Source: JAFGMQ01 sp036733345 (GTDB lineage: Bacteria; Desulfobacterota; DSM-4660; Desulfatiglandales; Desulfatiglandaceae). From it: DNA of 7,528 bases. The translations under genes and the position numbers were made by a program. The number at the start of each line of letters is the position of its first letter. Position 1 is the stretch's first letter. A model generated the notes under the pieces. The model saw only the letters and a list, made by a program, of their open reading frames with translations. It was not told the DNA's origin and ran no database searches. The stretch spans positions 1 through 7,528 of the forward strand of contig DAINAR010000093.1 in the NCBI GenBank assembly GCA_036733345.1, in the 5' to 3' direction. This document shows positions 6,091 to 7,528 of this stretch, piece after piece.

Positions 6091-7212
6091 CTAACCCACT
6101 TTGTTCATCTCGGGAACGCTTGCCACATCAATGATATTCTTCACTGAATTGCTTTTCTTTCTGATGTACATCGAAAGTATGTACGTGGCTGCTATGCATA
6201 AAAACATAAGTACAGAGCTCAGAAGAAGAATCCCCAGGCTATCCAGAAGGAAAGCCACACAGATGATAAAGATATTGAACAGGGAAATATAAAGTGTGGC
6301 CTGCCTGTGGCTGAAACCGGCACGAAGCATCATATGATGAATGTGCCTCTTATCGCCTATAAACATACTTTTGCCGTCGCTAAGCCTGAGCAACATCACC
6401 CGGATGGTATCATAGAGTGGTACTACAAGAATGCCAATAGATATTGCCGGCGCCGACCTTAGGTCAAGAATTGCATTACCGGCAGCAACAATCTCGTTGA
6501 AGCGTATTGCAAGAACCGCCAGTGTAAAACCTATCACAAGTGAGCCGGAGTCGCCCATGAAAATTTTACCGGGGCCTTCCGTCATATTATAACGAAGGAA
6601 AGCTAAAAGCGCTCCCAATAAAGCCGCGGCCATAACAGTGTAACCGTAGTCGCCCGACAGGAAAAAGAATACTCCAAAGGCCACAGAAGCGATGGCTCCC
6701 ACTGACGCGGCCAGGCCGTCAATCCCATCGATTAGGTTTACGGCATTGATAATAAATACTATCAGGATTACTGTCAGTATATACGAAGCAGCGACCGGAA
6801 TTTCCTCAAACCCCAGAAAACCGTGCAAATGTGTTATATTAATACTGGTGAAGAGTGATACGAGAATGGCTGCTCCCAGTTCACCCCAAAACTTTTTCGC
6901 AGGATTAAGCCAGATGAGGTCATCCTTGATTCCCACAAAAAGGAGCATGACAATAGCAGCAGTGAAATATGAAAGACCCTGCATATAGCCATTGACTCCT
7001 ATCAGGAAACCGAAGATGAATCCACCGAAGATTCCTATACCCCCAAGTGTGGGCACATTGGCTTTGTGGATCTTGTGAAATCCGGGCTTATCTTCAAGAT
7101 GACGCTCACGAACCACTCTGATTACTTTTGGTATATAGTACCAGGTAATAAGTAGCGCACTCGCAAAAGCTATCAAAATAGCTGGCAAACCTGTAATTTC
7201 TAACTCTGGCAT
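6091..7212 (-). CDS. WecA/MraY-family polyprenyl-phosphate sugar-1-phosphate transferase
   Basis: A 373-residue, strongly hydrophobic protein with about ten membrane segments. Family motifs are in the expected order: HKANVPTLGGIGIF at 49-62, GIKDDL at 94-99 (Asp pair 97-98), NAVNLIDGIDGLA at 156-168, IFMGDSGS at 217-224, and HIHH at 290-293. The HIHH loop and overall form fit WecA-type enzymes (GlcNAc-1-phosphate to undecaprenyl phosphate) better than MraY. The reaction starts O-antigen, capsule or wall polymer synthesis on the inner membrane. The ATG at 7212 is the first after an in-frame TAG, and a good Bacteroidota promoter lies just upstream. It probably belongs to a polysaccharide region and heads the transcript that runs into the nucleotidyltransferase and kinase. 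A direct role in the lasso pathway is not shown. The exact sugar substrate cannot be read from the sequence. Confidence 0.9.
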   Translation of the reverse strand: MPELEITGLPAILIAFASALLITWYYIPKVIRVVRERHLEDKPGFHKIHKANVPTLGGIGIFGGFIFGFLIGVNGYMQGLSYFTAAIVMLLFVGIKDDLIWLNPAKKFWGELGAAILVSLFTSINITHLHGFLGFEEIPVAASYILTVILIVFIINAVNLIDGIDGLAASVGAIASVAFGVFFFLSGDYGYTVMAAALLGALLAFLRYNMTEGPGKIFMGDSGSLVIGFTLAVLAIRFNEIVAAGNAILDLRSAPAISIGILVVPLYDTIRVMLLRLSDGKSMFIGDKRHIHHMMLRAGFSHRQATLYISLFNIFIICVAFLLDSLGILLLSSVLMFLCIAATYILSMYIRKKSNSVKNIIDVASVPEMNKVG

Positions 7213-7226
7213 AGCGGTGGTAAAAA

Positions 7227-7258
7227 CAAATTTACTCTAAGTTTATGTTCCATTTCAA
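7227..7258 (-). promoter_or_regulatory. Bacteroidota-type promoter upstream of the WecA-like gene
   Basis: On the minus strand TTG (7258-7256) is followed after 21 bases by TAAATTTG (7234-7227), a perfect match to the Bacteroidota -7 consensus TAnnTTTG with an accepted spacing. The start codon is only 15 bp past the -7 box, so the transcript leader would be very short, about 10 nt. It would drive the WecA-like gene and, given the 17-bp spacing, the nucleotidyltransferase and perhaps the kinase. Confidence 0.55.
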
Positions 7259-7333
7259 TTTCTTGAAGCAGTCTTCCCCATCCGCATTCGACACTTAGCC
7301 TTACAAACAACAATCTGTAGATCCGGTTCAAAA

Positions 7334-7528
7334 TTAAGCTAAATATTCCGGGCGCGCAGGCAAATCTTTGAAAATTTTAAAAAAAAGTTCTGACTCCGGA
7401 AAAAAGATCACCCACGCTGTCAGGAAAACCAGCATGAAGTCAGTCCGGAACGAAATATGCTCCTGATACCACAACTCAAGCTTTCCTTTGTAGGGTGCAA
7501 TATAATTCCTGTAAAACTCGTGCTTGTC
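7334..7528 (-). CDS. C-terminus of a probable bacterial sugar transferase, partial
   Basis: The last 64 codons of a minus-strand gene whose start lies beyond the right edge. The frame opens at the edge and ends in TAA at 7334-7336. The visible text includes APYKGKLELWYQEHISF, then RTDFMLVFLTAWVIFFP, and near the end FKDLPARPEYLA. A basic stretch, then the WY-x-x-H-x-S-F-x-x-D-F pattern and a hydrophobic segment, resemble the end of bacterial sugar transferases (polyprenyl glycosylphosphotransferases, PF02397), where a WYxxNxSxxxDxxI segment precedes the final helix. The catalytic part is outside the window, so the call rests on this tail and on the WecA-like neighbour. The 121-bp spacer before the next gene holds its promoter. 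Confidence 0.5.
   Translation of the reverse strand, partial: DKHEFYRNYIAPYKGKLELWYQEHISFRTDFMLVFLTAWVIFFPESELFFKIFKDLPARPEYLA

Noticed and set aside
1..7528. CRISPR array, tRNA, rRNA, insertion sequence or phage attachment site.
   Set aside because: No regularly spaced repeats, cloverleaf candidates, transposase-like frames or terminal inverted repeats were seen by reading.

Overview
The window looks like Bacteroidota DNA. Start codons lack Shine-Dalgarno sequences, and a Bacteroidota-type promoter (TTG, 21 bp, TAAATTTG) sits upstream of one gene. The protein set also fits. It is a draft or metagenomic scaffold, because it contains a run of exactly 100 N. No species can be named from the sequence.

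The main content is a lasso peptide (RiPP) gene cluster, nearly all on the minus strand. It joins the end of a surface-polysaccharide initiation module. In minus-strand order (right to left) the genes are: the C-terminus of a probable bacterial sugar transferase (7334-7528); a WecA/MraY-family polyprenyl-phosphate sugar-1-phosphate transferase (6091-7212); an NTP_transf_5-type nucleotidyltransferase broken by the N run (5799-6073); an HPr-kinase-like lasso peptide kinase (4848-5666); a B2 transglutaminase-like leader peptidase (4342-4755); a 46-residue lasso precursor (4066-4206); an asparagine-synthetase-like lasso cyclase C (2146-3996); a PqqD-like B1 leader-binding protein (298-588); and the start of an ABC transporter (1-301), which overlaps B1 by ATGA. 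One gene is on the plus strand: a 413-residue ATP-grasp protein of the sugar-transfer-associated type (876-2117). It lies between cyclase and B1 and is convergent with the cyclase.

Expected pathway, inferred from family knowledge: B1 binds the precursor leader and delivers it to B2, which cuts the leader off. The cyclase activates the only acidic residue of the core (Glu35 of the precursor) and closes an isopeptide ring on the new N-terminus, trapping the tail. The HprK-like kinase probably phosphorylates the C-terminal serine, as described for paeninodin. The nucleotidyltransferase may then add to that phosphate. The ABC protein would export the product. The ATP-grasp protein has no settled role in lasso clusters and is the most open question.

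The precursor gene is the key find. It is short and lies in a 345-base stretch between B2 and cyclase that otherwise looks empty. The block from about 590 to 4340 is visibly AT-richer than both flanks, which suggests separate acquisition or a rearranged cluster.
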